Counted from the first letter of the stretch, positions 44,224 to 51,768 are shown. The stretch: 64,000 nt of DNA from UBA952 sp044361535 (GCA_044361535.1 JBIKIQ010000015.1:21725-85724), one strand, 5' to 3'. Program-made: numbers and translations. The notes: a model not told the origin generated them from the letters alone.

Positions 44224-45390
44224 TCATTGTCCTTCAAGATTAACAACACGTTTTGCACTTCTTTTCTTTCCGTCAAGTTCAACTTCAATGCAAGGTTGAG
44301 TTTGGGAAACTTCCTTTCTTACAAATTCTCCCTTTTTGTTATAAAGGTAAGTTGTTACATTACAAAGTGTACCATTTTCAGAGCAATAGGTTTCTTGGTT
44401 AATATTACCACTCGGTTGATGGTAAGAAACGCTATAAAATCTCTTGTCAGGAAGTTGCAACTCGAAGTGTGTTTTTTGCTTGAATTCATTATATCTCTCG
44501 GTGTATAAATATTCTGGACACCAGTTTGTGAATCTTCTGTATTCTCGTATATCTCCATCCTCAAATCTTACAATGTATTCATTAAACAGTTCATTGAATT
44601 GGTTGTAGAAATATTCATTCTTGATTGAACAGCTGTCTGAAGGTAAAGTGGTAATGTGAACACAACCATCACTGGTGTTTATTTTATCTACGTTCTTGTT
44701 AAAATAATAATAGTTATATCCATTGGTTTTGATGTAATATTTCTGGCGCTCTATGGTCACAATCGAATCAACACTTCTTTTGATTTTTAAGGTGCAGAAG
44801 TTACTCATATCACCATTTCCGGACATTGCCTGTTTCCCATTATTCGGTAGTTCGGTATCTGTATCGTTATAGTAGTTATAAATACTGTCTCCCAAAGCAA
44901 TACCATTCGGGTTATAGTTTAATCTAATTTTGTAGATTCCCGCAAAGAGAGGCACGCCAAAGCTGTGATGTGAAGCATTTTGTGTATGGTAATTAAAATA
45001 ATTTTCAAAATCATTCAAGTAAATGGGTACACTAATTTGCTCAAGTGGTTTCAAGTATTTGATCTGTACAGTTCCGGTGTCATGTACCATCATTTTTAGC
45101 ATGGGATCTTCAGTATATCTAGGAAGATAGGTGTTAATGGCTTTATCGTAAGCACAAAGGTAAAATAGTTTTTGCCCGATATTTTGTGTATGGGGTAACA
45201 AAACAGGATATGATTTTTCTTTATCAGTATTGATTATTGTAATATTGAAAGTAATTTTTTCACCCTCATAATAACTCTCTTTATCAGTATGAAGCTCAAA
45301 TCGAATGGGAGAATACCTTGAATCTGCAAATACAATTTTATTTACTAGTAGTGTTAGAAACATTAAAATAAAAATCTTAGTTCGTTTCAT
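44224..45390 (-). CDS. Exported protein of unknown function
   Basis: 388 aa from the ATG at 45,390, chosen because a signal peptide starts there (MKRTKIFILMFLTLLVNKIVFA). Residues ~25-190 look like an Ig-like domain resembling intracellular-proteinase-inhibitor/DUF4198-type folds (RFELHTDKESYYEGEKITFNITI). The C-terminal half has a repetitive tyrosine-rich pattern (YFYNQFNELFNEYIVRFEDG) like toxin_YwqK/RHS-style short repeats. No catalytic motif seen. It is the last gene before the integron-like array; its upstream border is the degraded site at 45,428. Confidence 0.7.
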   Translation of the reverse strand: MKRTKIFILMFLTLLVNKIVFADSRYSPIRFELHTDKESYYEGEKITFNITIINTDKEKSYPVLLPHTQNIGQKLFYLCAYDKAINTYLPRYTEDPMLKMMVHDTGTVQIKYLKPLEQISVPIYLNDFENYFNYHTQNASHHSFGVPLFAGIYKIRLNYNPNGIALGDSIYNYYNDTDTELPNNGKQAMSGNGDMSNFCTLKIKRSVDSIVTIERQKYYIKTNGYNYYYFNKNVDKINTSDGCVHITTLPSDSCSIKNEYFYNQFNELFNEYIVRFEDGDIREYRRFTNWCPEYLYTERYNEFKQKTHFELQLPDKRFYSVSYHQPSGNINQETYCSENGTLCNVTTYLYNKKGEFVRKEVSQTQPCIEVELDGKKRSAKRVVNLEGQ

Positions 45391-45427
45391 TAGTTTCTGG
45401 ATAATAAAGAAAGTCATTCCATTTTCT

Positions 45428-45587
45428 GTTACGCTTGGAGCGAACAAAAATAATCATTTTCACCATCCCGATAATTATCGGGATTGATGGGCAGAACCAC
45501 ACTTTGATTTACCACAAAAGTGTCTGTGGAGTACAGAACCGTCACTTTTGCCAATTGAAAATCAGCGAAGCTAATCCCGTGTTAGCT
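45428..45587 (-). repeat. attC-like site 1, degraded
   Basis: Left end GTTACGC is mutated from the usual TAACG; right end CCCGTGTTAGCT is good. Its right arm, including the 20-base insert ending GCGAAGCT, matches the site at 50,296. A perfect 20-bp palindrome (ATCCCGATAATTATCGGGAT, 45,465-45,484) is inserted in the loop. Probably an old, decayed site at the distal end of the array. Confidence 0.6.
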
Positions 45588-45600
45588 CTTATAATTTTCA

Positions 45601-46650
45601 TTATGGTGAGAATTTCACAAATGTTTGTCCGTCAAATTTCCATGCTCCATTTTCTGGGGTTCCAAGCCAAATGTCACCATTGTTGTCTTTGTAAATACTG
45701 AATAAAGTAATTTCTTTTGAATTATCTTGAACTACATATTGAGTTATTTTTAATCCATCATATTTCCAAACTCCGTCACGATAAGTTACAAACCATAAAT
45801 TACTATTATTGTCTCTTACTGTTGATAAATATTCGTCCAAATTACTGTCCGTTTTCCCATCTAAACCACCGAGGCTTTTCTGTCTTGTGTAAAATTTATT
45901 GCTTTTTAGTGTGGTGCTGTCGTACACACTATAACGATATTCAGTATTGAACCAAAAGTCACCATTTTTGTCTTCTGTAATTGAACGCACTCCATTTGCA
46001 CCTTCTTTGCGAAATTCTGTCACATCTTCTTCAGTGATCCATTCAAACGATTTCCCATCGTATCGGCAAACTCCAACTGGGTTTGTGCCAAACCAAATGT
46101 TTCCTTTTCTGTCTTTATAAATGCTATAGATATCAAATGGATTGGATAAATTTGGTGGGCTAGGGAACTGCAGTTCATTTAATGTAATTCCATCAAAGCG
46201 GTATACTTTTCCAGTATTTCCATAAGAAGATTTAAACCACAAATCTTTGGATTCAAGTTTCCAATTTTCACTTGGAACGGCTTTTAAAGTCTTGAAATTA
46301 TTTCCGTTAAATTTAGATATTGATGAAGTTGCGTTTGCACTACCAAAATAAATATTACCAAATTCATCTTCTATTATTTCATCAACTCTGTTATTTAGCA
46401 GACCGTGTTTTGTTGTGTAATTTACTAATTCATTTCCATCGTATTTATAAACACCAGTTTCCCAACTTCCAAACCAATAAACATTCTTACTGTCTTGATA
46501 AATAACCATAATGCTTTTACCAAGTTCTTTGACGGTGTCACCTTTTATAAATTGGTCCGTGTTTTTGTTCTGATTCTGATTAGAGGTTTGTCCATAGCAT
46601 GATGCCAACAGATGAATGGTACTTAGAAATAAAAGTAAATTCAATTTCAT
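45601..46650 (-). CDS. Beta-propeller lipoprotein with two-component-sensor-type repeats
   Basis: 349 aa. Lipobox LLASC (Cys18). From ~35 onward it is built of Reg_prop-type propeller blades of ~45 residues with a W-F-G-T/S core and YDG turns: VYWFGSWETGVYKYDGNEL, NIYFGSANATSSISKFNG, NIWFGTNPVGVCRYDGKSF, DFWFNTEYRYSVYD, NLWFVTYRDGVWKYDGLKI, DIWLGTPENGAWKFDGQTF. Such blades form the periplasmic sensor part of hybrid two-component systems, but here there is no kinase, so it is a free-standing anchored propeller. Probably a cassette gene bounded by degraded sites at both ends. Confidence 0.82.
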   Translation of the reverse strand: MKLNLLLFLSTIHLLASCYGQTSNQNQNKNTDQFIKGDTVKELGKSIMVIYQDSKNVYWFGSWETGVYKYDGNELVNYTTKHGLLNNRVDEIIEDEFGNIYFGSANATSSISKFNGNNFKTLKAVPSENWKLESKDLWFKSSYGNTGKVYRFDGITLNELQFPSPPNLSNPFDIYSIYKDRKGNIWFGTNPVGVCRYDGKSFEWITEEDVTEFRKEGANGVRSITEDKNGDFWFNTEYRYSVYDSTTLKSNKFYTRQKSLGGLDGKTDSNLDEYLSTVRDNNSNLWFVTYRDGVWKYDGLKITQYVVQDNSKEITLFSIYKDNNGDIWLGTPENGAWKFDGQTFVKFSP

Positions 46651-46683
46651 TATTGTCTTTTTGATGATTTCAGTGTTGTCATA

Positions 46684-46714
46684 GAGTTACACTATCGCTT
46701 GCATGCTGTTAGCG
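46684..46714 (-). repeat. attC remnant
   Basis: Only about 31 bp: GAGTTAC at the left and CTGTTAGCGC at the right, with little stem between. The right end still matches the start of the cassette carrying the gene at 46,725 (GTTAGCGCA, 9 of 9). Likely an attC with an internal deletion. Confidence 0.5.
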
Positions 46715-46724
46715 CATCGTGCAT

Positions 46725-47276
46725 TCATTGCTCCTTTTTCAATGGGTAAATTGTGTGATAGTATGATAACGTCAATGTATGTTTATTCATTCCAGAGATA
46801 TTGTCGTCAAGAAATAGATTATAACCATAGTTTAAATATACCTTTATAAAACCTAATCCGATTTCCGGTCTTAGAACAAAATTACTCTTGTCATTGGAAT
46901 TGTAGTAAATGCCGTTTAAACCTATATTACCACCAAGAAATAGAAAATAACCTGTCGCCCAAACATTCAACTTAGGTGCAATTATTTTGTCAAATGGGTT
47001 GTACTCTAATGATACAGTTGTTCCATAGCCATTGCTCCCACCTTCACCATGCATGAAATTTGCTCGAGATAAACCAAGTCCCAAAAAATAGTTATTAATT
47101 CCTTGAATTTCAGGGACAAGACCTATGGATTTTTCTGTTTGACAAAATCTACTTCCTCCCTGGCGATGCAGTCGTCTTTCTTTATGGACTTTTGTTGTGT
47201 CACCTGTAAGTTGACAGTATGATGTAGAGCTGGTCAGAAAAATAGTTGCAATTGTTAGGTAATATTTAAAATTCAT
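46725..47276 (-). CDS. Exported protein, possible small outer-membrane beta-barrel
   Basis: 183 aa. Signal peptide 1-21 (IFLTSSTSYCQ). The mature part alternates polar and hydrophobic residues in strand-length runs (GYGTTVSLEYNPFDKIIAPKLNVWATGYFLFL, NFVLRPEIGLGFIKVYLNYGYNLFL, HTLTLSYYHTIYPL), which suggests an eight-stranded outer-membrane barrel. The family is not recognised. It is a single-gene cassette: its unit starts GTTAGCGCA, complementary to the R'' of the remnant site at its 3' side. Confidence 0.72.
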   Translation of the reverse strand: MNFKYYLTIATIFLTSSTSYCQLTGDTTKVHKERRLHRQGGSRFCQTEKSIGLVPEIQGINNYFLGLGLSRANFMHGEGGSNGYGTTVSLEYNPFDKIIAPKLNVWATGYFLFLGGNIGLNGIYYNSNDKSNFVLRPEIGLGFIKVYLNYGYNLFLDDNISGMNKHTLTLSYYHTIYPLKKEQ

Positions 47277-47300
47277 TTTCTGTTTGTTATACTTGCATGT

Positions 47301-47435
47301 GCGCTAACGGTTTGGCAACAATGCGCCGTTCCGAACTTTCACCAAATCGACACCTTGAAGTTTGATTATTCTTAAATATACAAAATCGTTTCATCAAAGC
47401 AAGATCTTGGAATGGAGTATTAGCCTTTGTTATGC
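47301..47435 (-). repeat. attC-like site 3
   Basis: Ends GCGCTAACGG and CCTTTGTTATGC. The stem is weaker than in most sites (GGTTTGGC against GCCTTT). Its R'' supplies the TAA stop codon of higA (GCATAAC on the minus strand). Right end GTTATGCA matches the start of the higBA cassette with one mismatch. Confidence 0.7.
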
Positions 47436-47729
47436 AGCGTTTCCCTCCATTGGTTTTATGTCATTTAATTCTTTCTCCTTTTGATTTTTCTCTTTTTCAA
47501 GATCATAATCATCTTGTAGGCCCAACCAAAACTTGGCGCTTGTTCCGAAAAATTTGGCAAAACGCAACGCAGTATCAGCAGTAATTCGTCTGTTACCTTT
47601 GATTATTTCAGATATGCGTGTTTGGGGAAGATATGTTGCCTTCGCTAAACGATAAGCAGAAATTTCCATTGGAATTAAGAATTCCTCAAGTAGTATTTCA
47701 CCAGGATGTGTATTGCTTAACTTTTCCAT
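47430..47729 (-). CDS. higA: HigA-family antitoxin
   Basis: 99 aa from the ATG at 47,729; the frame can be extended 8 codons to a TTG at 47,753, but MEKLSNTHPGEIL is the normal HigA start. XRE-type HTH: SAYRLAKATYLPQTRISEIIKGNRRIT, then ALRFAKFFGTSAKFWLGLQDDYDLE, hallmark of the HigA/VapI branch. It binds and neutralises the HigB RNase and represses the operon. The toxin gene precedes it, as in other higBA loci. The stop codon TAA is contributed by the attC core site, so the gene ends exactly at the cassette border. Confidence 0.93.
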   Translation of the reverse strand: MEKLSNTHPGEILLEEFLIPMEISAYRLAKATYLPQTRISEIIKGNRRITADTALRFAKFFGTSAKFWLGLQDDYDLEKEKNQKEKELNDIKPMEGNAA

Positions 47730-47739
47730 AACTTCTTTT

Positions 47740-48021
47740 TTAATGGTAATCAACTATTTTAACATCGTAAGAATCATTATTAAGCCATTGAAAGATGATT
47801 CTCCATTGATTATTTATTCGAATAGTATAATAATCTTCAAGGTTACCTTTCAATTTTTCAAGTCTGTTTGCAGGAGGTATTCTTAAGTCAATTACATCTT
47901 GTGCATTATTAAGCATCCTTAATTTTCTGCGCGCTACATCCTGAATTTCATTTGGCAATTTTTTTGACCGAATTCCATTCCATATTTTTTCGGATTCTTT
48001 ATCGCCAAATGTCTTAATCAT
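47740..48021 (-). CDS. higB: HigB/RelE-family toxin
   Basis: 93 aa. RelE fold of the HigB-1 branch: MIKTFGDKESEKIWNG near the N-terminus (commonly I-K-S-F-x-D/H), VARRKLRMLNNA, LRIPPANRLEKLKGN, then the strand NQWRIIFQW with the catalytic-region Arg, and KIVDYH at the C-terminus. Predicted ribosome-dependent mRNA interferase. First gene of a two-gene higBA cassette, 11 bp upstream of higA. Toxin-antitoxin modules in integron arrays are thought to stabilise them against loss. Confidence 0.93.
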   Translation of the reverse strand: MIKTFGDKESEKIWNGIRSKKLPNEIQDVARRKLRMLNNAQDVIDLRIPPANRLEKLKGNLEDYYTIRINNQWRIIFQWLNNDSYDVKIVDYH

Positions 48022-48118
48022 TAATATTGATTTACGTTACTAACGTTAAAAGTAAGTAAATTATTTTAATTGTGCAAATTTTTCTTGATGAGTAGGTTTA
48101 GCGGGAGTTGTTAATGGT

Positions 48119-48252
48119 GCAAAACGTTTTGGTGCTAGGCGAAGAAGCCGATTTATAAAATTAATATTATTTGCGATCAATGATCTAAAGTTTTTATGTT
48201 AATCGTTTTTCGTTAAATAGATTTCGGCTTTTTTGTTAAGCGTGTGTTAGAG
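48119..48252 (-). repeat. attC-like site 4
   Basis: Left end GCAAAACG (one change from the usual ATAACG), right end GTGTTAGAG. Stem arms GGTGCTAGGCGAAGAAGCCG and CGGCTTTTTTGTTAAGCGTG pair imperfectly. The loop shares AAATTAATATTA and GCGATC with the site at 49,517. The coding region of the gene at 48,213 ends inside this site. Confidence 0.75.
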
Positions 48253-48680
48253 GTATCTTGTTTTAAGTTATAATCATTAATAAGTATTCTTTTCTGAATT
48301 TCTTTATTTTTCAACCAAAACTTCCATTTCGGGAAATTCAATTTGTGTAATGTGTCCCAAGTTTCATTATCGTTTATTGTTTGAAAATGAAATCTTTTAG
48401 GTTGACCGTCCCATGAGAACTCAATAATTCTCATTCTGCCAATTAGTCCTTCAAGGAGATTTAAAATAAGTTCTTCAAAACTTCTTTCATTATGATTGAA
48501 ATGATCATGTGCGCCTCCATTTCCGTAAACAATAAAACTCTCTCGCGGATGAAAAAAGATTTTAATATCAAATCCGTCTTCATTTGAAGCTTTAAGCACT
48601 AAATCATCTTCATTTAGATTATATTTTAAATCTTCAACTAAGTCGCTTAGTTCATTAATTATATCTTGAATGTTTATCAT
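48213..48680 (-). CDS. Cassette protein of unknown function
   Basis: 155 aa from the ATG at 48,680; an upstream in-frame start would lie in the neighbouring attC. Soluble, with an acidic N-terminus (IINELSDLVEDLKYNLNEDDLVL), FKIFFHPRESFIVYGNGGAHDHFNHN-like segment in the middle and WKFWLKNKEIQKRI. No family recognised. The last ~13 codons (NTRLTKKPKSI) are read from the arm of its own attC site, so the C-terminal tail is recombination-site DNA. Its cassette starts GTTAGAGGTA, matching its R'' for 11 bases. Confidence 0.75.
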   Translation of the reverse strand: MINIQDIINELSDLVEDLKYNLNEDDLVLKASNEDGFDIKIFFHPRESFIVYGNGGAHDHFNHNERSFEELILNLLEGLIGRMRIIEFSWDGQPKRFHFQTINDNETWDTLHKLNFPKWKFWLKNKEIQKRILINDYNLKQDTSNTRLTKKPKSI

Positions 48681-48694
48681 GGATATCTCATTAC

Positions 48695-48821
48695 CTCTAA
48701 CGTTTTCGGGCTTGGCGAAGGTGGCCAAAATGCGAGCGCTTTTCGTGAAAACTGCATATCAAAAACAGAAAAATTTTGCCTGCGAACAACTAGGGCCATT
48801 TGCGGTTAGGTGTTGTTATGC
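48695..48821 (-). repeat. attC-like site 5
   Basis: Ends CTCTAACG and TGTTGTTATGC. Left arm CGGGCTTGGCGAAGGTGGCC is shared with the sites at 50,296 and 56,273, but the right arm (GGGCCATTTGCGGTTAGG) differs. Right end GTTATGCC matches the start of the hydrolase cassette. Confidence 0.8.
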
Positions 48822-48837
48822 CAAGGTTTTACTTATT

Positions 48838-49482
48838 TCATCCTACTTCTTTTCGAATAACTTTACTTATTTCATTTGCTTTATTTAATGTCATAAAGTG
48901 ACCACCATTTATTATTACAGAGTTACATTTAATGAATCTCAGTGGTAAAATCCTGTCTTTTGAACCATGAATATGAAATACATTCTCAATAGATTTTACG
49001 TTAGACCATTTTGCAATTTTGTCTATTGCCCAGGACATAAAAGTAGTGTCTGAGTCTTTTAGAATCTGTTTCAGGAGTTTTTCTTCAAACCCAGGCTTTG
49101 CTCCGAAAAACCAGTAGGTGAAAAAGTTGGATTTTGTTATTATATCTATTGGCAAAAGTCTATGTAATTCAAGCATTCCAACTAACCTAAAATAGAATGG
49201 AATTTCGTTTTTTGTTTTAGCTGACGCAATTAAAATTACCTTTTCAGTTTCAATTTGCTTTGCAATTTCAATTGCCATTATTCCACCAAAAGAGAGTCCA
49301 ATCAAAATTGGCTTTTTTGTTTTAATTTGTTCAAGTAGACGAGTCGCATAGCTTTCAATTGTGTCCTTTACATTTGGTAAAACCCATTTAATAAAGTTAA
49401 TTGAATATCCAGAAAAGTCAAGTCTTTGAAATGCTCTTTCATCGGCGCCAAGTCCGCTAAAAATGTAAATTTCTCTATTCAA
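48838..49482 (-). CDS. Alpha/beta hydrolase
   Basis: 214 aa starting at TTG (49,482); no ATG fits. Nucleophile elbow in GLSFGGIMAIEIAKQ (Ser near residue 64), an acid candidate in HGSKDRILP and the catalytic His in NGGHFMTLNKANEI. Short cap region with two helices. Resembles small carboxylesterase/thioesterase-like hydrolases; substrate unknown, no signal peptide, so cytoplasmic. Single-gene cassette between sites 5 and 6, with its boundary GTTATGCC preserved. Confidence 0.85.
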   Translation of the reverse strand: MNREIYIFSGLGADERAFQRLDFSGYSINFIKWVLPNVKDTIESYATRLLEQIKTKKPILIGLSFGGIMAIEIAKQIETEKVILIASAKTKNEIPFYFRLVGMLELHRLLPIDIITKSNFFTYWFFGAKPGFEEKLLKQILKDSDTTFMSWAIDKIAKWSNVKSIENVFHIHGSKDRILPLRFIKCNSVIINGGHFMTLNKANEISKVIRKEVG

Positions 49483-49516
49483 TTTTTCTAGTTTATTGAA
49501 GTTTACCTAAAATTGG

Positions 49517-49648
49517 GCATAACGTTCCCACGCCTAGCGAAGGAGCCGATTTTAAAATTAATATTAGTCGCGATCCAAGATTTTTTTGTTTTCCATTTTC
49601 GTTTTACGTGGCCAGGATTTCGGCTCTTGCGCTAGACGTGTGTTATCA
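49517..49648 (-). repeat. attC-like site 6
   Basis: Ends GGCATAACG and CGTGTGTTATCA. Stem CGCCTAGCGAAGGAGCCGA with TCGGCTCTTGCGCTAGACG is well paired. The loop is related to that of site 4. Right end does not match the start of the mazEF cassette, see findings. Confidence 0.85.
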
Positions 49649-49656
49649 GATGTCCT

Positions 49657-49980
49657 TTAGTCAATGAATGTTTCTCGGATCACACGTTTACATTCGAGTA
49701 TTTCCTTTTCTGTAAGCGAACCAAACTTTTTTATAATACGTATTTTGTCGATTGTTCTTATTTGATCAATTACAACCCAACCTTCTTGACTGTTGTGCTT
49801 GACTTTTACTCTGGTTGGATATTTTCTACTTGCAGAAGTCATGGGTGCGATTACAACTGTTCGTAGATTATCATTGATTTCATTTGGTGAAATAATAACA
49901 CAAGGTCGAGTTTTTTGGATCTCACTTCCCAAGGTTGGGTCAAGATTAACCAAAACCATTTGATATTGTTTTACTTCCAT
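49657..49980 (-). CDS. mazF: MazF/PemK-family toxin
   Basis: 107 aa, normal length. PemK-like barrel: QYQMVLVNLDPTLGSEIQKTRPCVIISPNEIN (the conserved RPCVI/VS loop), VVIAPMTS, TRVKVKHNSQEGWVVIDQIRTIDKIRI (catalytic-region Gln-Ile-Arg-Thr-Ile) and a C-terminal helix. Predicted sequence-specific mRNA interferase. Starts inside the antitoxin gene (10-bp overlap), so expression is coupled. It is the distal gene of a two-gene cassette. Confidence 0.95.
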   Translation of the reverse strand: MEVKQYQMVLVNLDPTLGSEIQKTRPCVIISPNEINDNLRTVVIAPMTSASRKYPTRVKVKHNSQEGWVVIDQIRTIDKIRIIKKFGSLTEKEILECKRVIRETFID

Positions 49981-50216
49981 TCGTCAAAGTTTTCATCTTC
50001 AAAAACATCATTCATAAGAAGTTGGTCATCACCATTTTCATGCATCTTTTGGAATGCTTTATCCCAGCCTTTTCTGGGTTCTGAAATAGGGCGCAAAATG
50101 ATTTGTCCTTTTTCAAGGATCAATTCAATTTTGTCCGTGATGTTATACCTCTCTAGAATTGTTTTGGTTAATCGAAAACCTTTCGAATTCCCTATTTTAA
50201 TAATTGAAACTTCCAT
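49971..50216 (-). CDS. mazE: MazE/AbrB-family antitoxin
   Basis: 81 aa. Swapped-hairpin AbrB DNA-binding domain: EVSIIKIGNSKGFRLTKTIL, then YNITDKIELILEKGQIILRPI. The C-terminal part (RKGWDKAFQKMHENGDDQLLMNDVFEDENFDEW) is an acidic tail expected to wrap the toxin. Represses its own operon and neutralises MazF. Start ATG at 50,216 lies ~80 bp inside the cassette, leaving room for its own promoter. Confidence 0.94.
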   Translation of the reverse strand: MEVSIIKIGNSKGFRLTKTILERYNITDKIELILEKGQIILRPISEPRKGWDKAFQKMHENGDDQLLMNDVFEDENFDEWK

Positions 50217-50295
50217 GACTTATTTTTTATGTAATTACAAAGTTATTACAAATAATTCAATTTACAAAGTTTGGTTACAAGTTATGGATGGTTTC

Positions 50296-50410
50296 CGCTA
50301 ACGGTTTCGGGCTTGGCGAAGGTGGCGATTTTCACCACAAATGTGTCTGCGGAGCACTGAACCGCCACTTTTGCCAATTGAAAATCAGCGAAGCTAAACC
50401 CGTGTTATGC
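50296..50410 (-). repeat. attC-like site 7
   Basis: 115 bp; ends CGCTAACGG and CGTGTTATGC. Left arm CGGGCTTGGCGAAGGTGGCG; right arm CGCCACTTTTGCC followed by a 20-base insert (AATTGAAAATCAGCGAAGCT) before AAACCCG. The insert recurs in site 1 and is absent from site 11. Confidence 0.9.
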
Positions 50411-50499
50411 AGTCGTGCTATTATACTGTCGTCCAATTTTTTTAATCCAATTCAATCAAAAGAACCAATTGCCATAGCTGTTTATGTTAGATGTAAATT

Positions 50500-51021
50500 T
50501 TAGCTTTCAATTTTGGGAGCTTTAGCTTCCTTGATACCTGATTCAAATTGAACATCTAAACCATTAGATACAGTTTTAGTATCTTCATAAACATCAAATT
50601 TAACAGCCTTTCCCCATTTCAATGTGATAAAATGAACTCCTTTATTTATGTAGGGCTCACCATTTAATAAATGACAAGTTGCTGTCCACCTTGCAATAAC
50701 AAGGGTTTTGGCTGGATTTCCTTTAACCTGAATGTCTGTTACCTCAAATTTAAGGTCTGGAAGTACAATTCCCACTCTTTCAAACCATCTTTTCAAGCTT
50801 TCTTTATCATGGCGTGTACCACCCAAGCAATTATCTCCTGCAAAAGTATGTTCTAATTCTTTATTAGACACTCCCTTTAAAACCTCGTCATAACGATGCT
50901 CTGTTATAGATTTGAAGTTCTTCCTAACAATTCCCTTTATGATATGATGATAAGGGCTTAAATCTTGGGCAATTACCGAAGTTGCTGCAACGATACATAA
51001 TACTAACAATAATTTTTCCAT
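50500..51021 (-). CDS. Exported NTF2/SnoaL-like protein
   Basis: 173 aa. Signal peptide 1-18 (LLVLCIVAATSVIAQ). An NTF2-like alpha+beta cone domain follows: IIKGIVRKNFKSITEHRYDEVLKGVS, GTRHDKESLKRWFERVGIVLPDLKFEV, KTLVIARWTATCHLLNGEPYINKGVHFITLKWGKAVKFDVYED. This is the SnoaL/ketosteroid-isomerase-like fold; the pocket could bind a small molecule, but no catalytic Asp/His set is obvious. It lies 65 bp downstream of the Crp-family gene in the same cassette, so the regulator may control it. Confidence 0.82.
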   Translation of the reverse strand: MEKLLLVLCIVAATSVIAQDLSPYHHIIKGIVRKNFKSITEHRYDEVLKGVSNKELEHTFAGDNCLGGTRHDKESLKRWFERVGIVLPDLKFEVTDIQVKGNPAKTLVIARWTATCHLLNGEPYINKGVHFITLKWGKAVKFDVYEDTKTVSNGLDVQFESGIKEAKAPKIES

Positions 51022-51086
51022 TACTCTTTTTTAATTGATGAGTTACAAAATTACTAATAAGCTAAAATTCAAACAATGAACTTGGG

Positions 51087-51653
51087 TTAAGAAATACGTT
51101 TCCTTATTCTACTTAGTGCCTGTGGCGTTACTCCTATATAAGAGGCTATATACTTTAATGGAATAAATTGCAACAATTCAGGCTGTTCTGTAAATAAGTT
51201 CAAATAACGTTCTTGGGCAGATTGGATTAATAAAGATAATTCTCGCTTAGATTTTTTCATAAACAGGTCTTCGCTTGCCAATCTTCCTATAGTATTGCCA
51301 ATTTCCGTTTTGTCATAAATTATTTCTAAGTCATTATACGACACACTCCAGAGTATAGTGTCTGTTAAGGTTTCTAACTGGTATGTTGATGGTTCTTGTG
51401 TCAAGAAAAAATCATAAGCAGATACAAAGTTATTGGCAAAACCAAACTCAAAAGTTAAGTCATTAAATTCTTGAGAAATATATTTTCTGACAATTCCCTT
51501 TTCAATAAAAGATAAGTAGTTTTCTTTATGACCTACTTTTAAAATTATTGAATTTTTGGCAAATTCACGTCTTATAAGTTTAGATGAAAAGAACTCCCAG
51601 TCTTTTTCAGAAATGGTAACCATTCTTTGGAAATATTTTTTTATTTCAATCAT
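51087..51653 (-). CDS. Crp/Fnr-family transcriptional regulator
   Basis: 188 aa. N-terminal cyclic-nucleotide-binding-like barrel (SKLIRREFAKNSIILKVGHKENYLSFIEKGIVRKYI) and a C-terminal HTH (FIPLKYIASYIGVTPQALSRIRKRI), the arrangement of the Bacteroidota Crp subgroup. The phosphate-binding cassette of cAMP binders is not apparent, so the effector is unknown. First gene of a two-gene cassette with the NTF2-like protein; 65 bp separate them. Its unit begins GTTATGC at 51,713. Confidence 0.88.
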   Translation of the reverse strand: MIEIKKYFQRMVTISEKDWEFFSSKLIRREFAKNSIILKVGHKENYLSFIEKGIVRKYISQEFNDLTFEFGFANNFVSAYDFFLTQEPSTYQLETLTDTILWSVSYNDLEIIYDKTEIGNTIGRLASEDLFMKKSKRELSLLIQSAQERYLNLFTEQPELLQFIPLKYIASYIGVTPQALSRIRKRIS

Positions 51654-51706
51654 TTCTCGTTATCAATTAGGCTGTTTCAAGTGAGTGTTTACTTCTAAAG
51701 CATGAC

Positions 51707-51763
51707 GCATAACGTTTTGCGTGTAGGCGCATACCCGAAGGTTGCGCTTACACCCTGTTATGG
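51707..51763 (-). repeat. attC-like site 8, minimal 57-bp form
   Basis: The clearest palindrome in the window: GTGTAGGCGCA and TGCGCTTACAC pair around a short loop, with unpaired GTTTTGC and CC next to the outer TAAC/GTTA. Length and shape match the short attC sites of classical mobile integrons. Right end GTTATGGG matches the start of the next cassette. Confidence 0.9.
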
Positions 51764-51768
51764 GGTGG

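Noticed and set aside
45465..45484. Perfect palindrome ATCCCGATAATTATCGGGAT as an insertion-sequence end
   Set aside because: No second copy, transposase or target duplication near by. It lies in the loop of a degraded attC and is better read as part of that site.
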